DNA from: Sulfurovum sp.
GTDB lineage: Bacteria; Campylobacterota; Campylobacteria; Campylobacterales; Sulfurovaceae
Assembly: GCA_027049035.1 (NCBI GenBank)
Contig: JALTVI010000018.1
Span: 155,691-219,690 of the forward strand
Direction of reading: 5' to 3'
DNA length: 64,000 nt
Shown: piece after piece, positions 63,003 to 64,000 of the stretch
How the letters are laid out: the number at the start of each line of letters is the position of its first letter
Numbering within the stretch: position 1 is the first letter of the stretch
Position numbers and translations under genes: made by a program
The notes under the pieces: generated by a model
The model's database searches: none
Seen by the model: the letters and a program-made list of their open reading frames with translations, nothing else
Told to the model about the DNA's origin: nothing

Positions 63003-64000
63003 TTAAAGTCTCTCCAGTACAAAGTAGATATACTCCTGCATTGTCTGCTTGGGGGTTATATGGGTATACTCTTCACTCTCTATCAGCTTGAGTTCATCTG
63101 GCAGTTCATTAAGCATTTTTTCATGGTCGTATTGCATAATATCAAGCCCTGCACACTGGATCGGCCCATCTGTTCTAAAGGTGCTGATGATTGCTTTTGC
63201 ATTTGGCTTGAGCACATTTTTAAGCACCTCGAAGTACTTGGCACGTTCTTTTTTGGATAATAAAAAGTGAAACACCGCTCTGTCATGCCAAATATCGTAC
63301 GGCTTGTCAGTTGTAAATTCTAAAATATCACTACAAATACAGGTAATAGATGAAGTATCTACTCTTTTTTTGACGATATCGAGTGAACTTTGTGCGGTAT
63401 CGAGCAGTGTTATATGTTTGAAACCTTCGGCAATAAGAGTATCTGCCAAAAAAGAAGCACCGCAGCCTGCATCTATAATGCGACTTTCAGGGATAGCATA
63501 CTTTTTTATGAGTTCAAGCGATTTTGTGGGATTGTTTTGATGCCAGAGTACCTGTGTGTAATCTTTTGTGCGAAATATCTCATCCCAATGTTGTTTTCGT
63601 TTTAGATTTGCAGGGATTTTTGTCGCTTGAAATACAGCACCCCTCGTTGTCTCAGCAGTCGTATAATGCATATGACCAGTACATTCTACATCTTTAAAGC
63701 CAGCCTTTTGTATGAGCTCTATAAGTTCATTTTCTCTCATGGTCCCAGCTACGCAGTTCGCCCAATCTTCTTCACCTTCAGATGCACTGCAGCAGGAACT
63801 CTGCTCAAGAGAGTAACACTCACTGCTTGCTTCAGATATATCAATCATATCTGCAAAATATATCTTCCCCTCTGGTTTTAATATGCGATAAATCTCGGCA
63901 AACACAGACTCCTTACAAGAAGTAAGATTGATAGCACCGTTGGAGATGACAACATCAACACTCTCATCTTCAAGAGGAACATTGTCAAAACTGCTCTCTA
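63003..64000 (-). CDS. Double SAM-dependent methyltransferase, ArsM-like N-terminal part (cut by window end)
   Basis: Frame open to the right window edge, 332 codons seen. The N-terminal visible part is the end of an ArsM-like (arsenite methyltransferase-type) domain: VDVVISNGAINL, VFAEIYRILKPEGKIYFADM, ENWANC-like DWANCVAGT and a cysteine-rich insert (SSCCSASE). From about 100 residues after ILKPEG a second class I methyltransferase begins: RIIDAGCGASFLADTLI as SAM loop, YDIWHDRAVFHFL, NVLKPNAKAIISTF. The last methyltransferase is TehB/thiopurine-like. Both domains are in one reading frame. A role in metalloid methylation is inferred from the first domain. Confidence 0.75.
   Translation of the reverse strand, partial: ESSFDNVPLEDESVDVVISNGAINLTSCKESVFAEIYRILKPEGKIYFADMIDISEASSECYSLEQSSCCSASEGEEDWANCVAGTMRENELIELIQKAGFKDVECTGHMHYTTAETTRGAVFQATKIPANLKRKQHWDEIFRTKDYTQVLWHQNNPTKSLELIKKYAIPESRIIDAGCGASFLADTLIAEGFKHITLLDTAQSSLDIVKKRVDTSSITCICSDILEFTTDKPYDIWHDRAVFHFLLSKKERAKYFEVLKNVLKPNAKAIISTFRTDGPIQCAGLDIMQYDHEKMLNELPDELKLIESEEYTHITPKQTMQEYIYFVLERL

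Overview
The window looks like chromosomal DNA from a Campylobacterota (epsilonproteobacterial) bacterium, most likely Sulfurovum-like. The support is a ribosomal S10/spc/alpha locus without rpmD, the order map-infA-rpmJ, a short MurE next to a NifU-type protein, and a hemerythrin/NnrS-like cluster. The species call is inference from gene content; no database was searched.

Layout. 1-5.7 kb: the end of ilvD, a LysM-NlpC/P60 peptidoglycan hydrolase, radC, a pair of DUF1566 proteins, a tRNA-Ser with the SRP RNA (ffs) just upstream of it, and a small ATPase. 5.7-22.8 kb: the S10-spc-alpha ribosomal super-operon (rpsJ to rplQ) with secY, map, infA, rpmJ and rpoA. Between infA and rpmJ, where related bacteria usually have almost no spacer, sits an AT-rich two-gene insert (16.45-19.75 kb). 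It encodes a roughly 763-residue protein with two phosphoribosyltransferase-like motif sets and, overlapping it, a six-helix membrane protein. This pair is the best candidate for an undescribed system, possibly anti-phage defence.

22.9-30 kb: a NifU-like protein, a TPR protein and murE; a minus-strand cluster (FmdE-like, hemerythrin, DUF2249, 12-TM NnrS-like protein) behind an Fnr/Nnr-type palindrome; a thioredoxin-like ferredoxin, panD, a YbaB protein and an ankyrin protein. 30-45 kb: a phosphate-acquisition region with a porin, a Pit transporter, two paralogous PhoB-like regulators, an OlsF-like bifunctional acyltransferase (phosphorus-free lipids), pstSCAB-phoU and a PhoX-like phosphatase. 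Four promoters here share two 11-bp direct repeats (TTTGTAATnnn) followed by a -10 box at an identical spacing, a strong candidate Pho box.

45-64 kb: recQ, a RelE-type toxin-antitoxin pair with a consensus promoter, rnhB, a DUF945-like protein, aroC-rnc-rnhA-lapB, a probably leaderless dnaG, tRNA-Ala, two tandem tRNA-Glu genes, an LRR protein, nfo, a lipase-FadL-acyl-CoA ligase cluster, nagA with an EIIA-Glc protein, and a double methyltransferase that runs off the end. Several intergenic regions carry mosaic dispersed repeats and heptanucleotide tandem arrays, two of which supply the stop codons of neighbouring genes.
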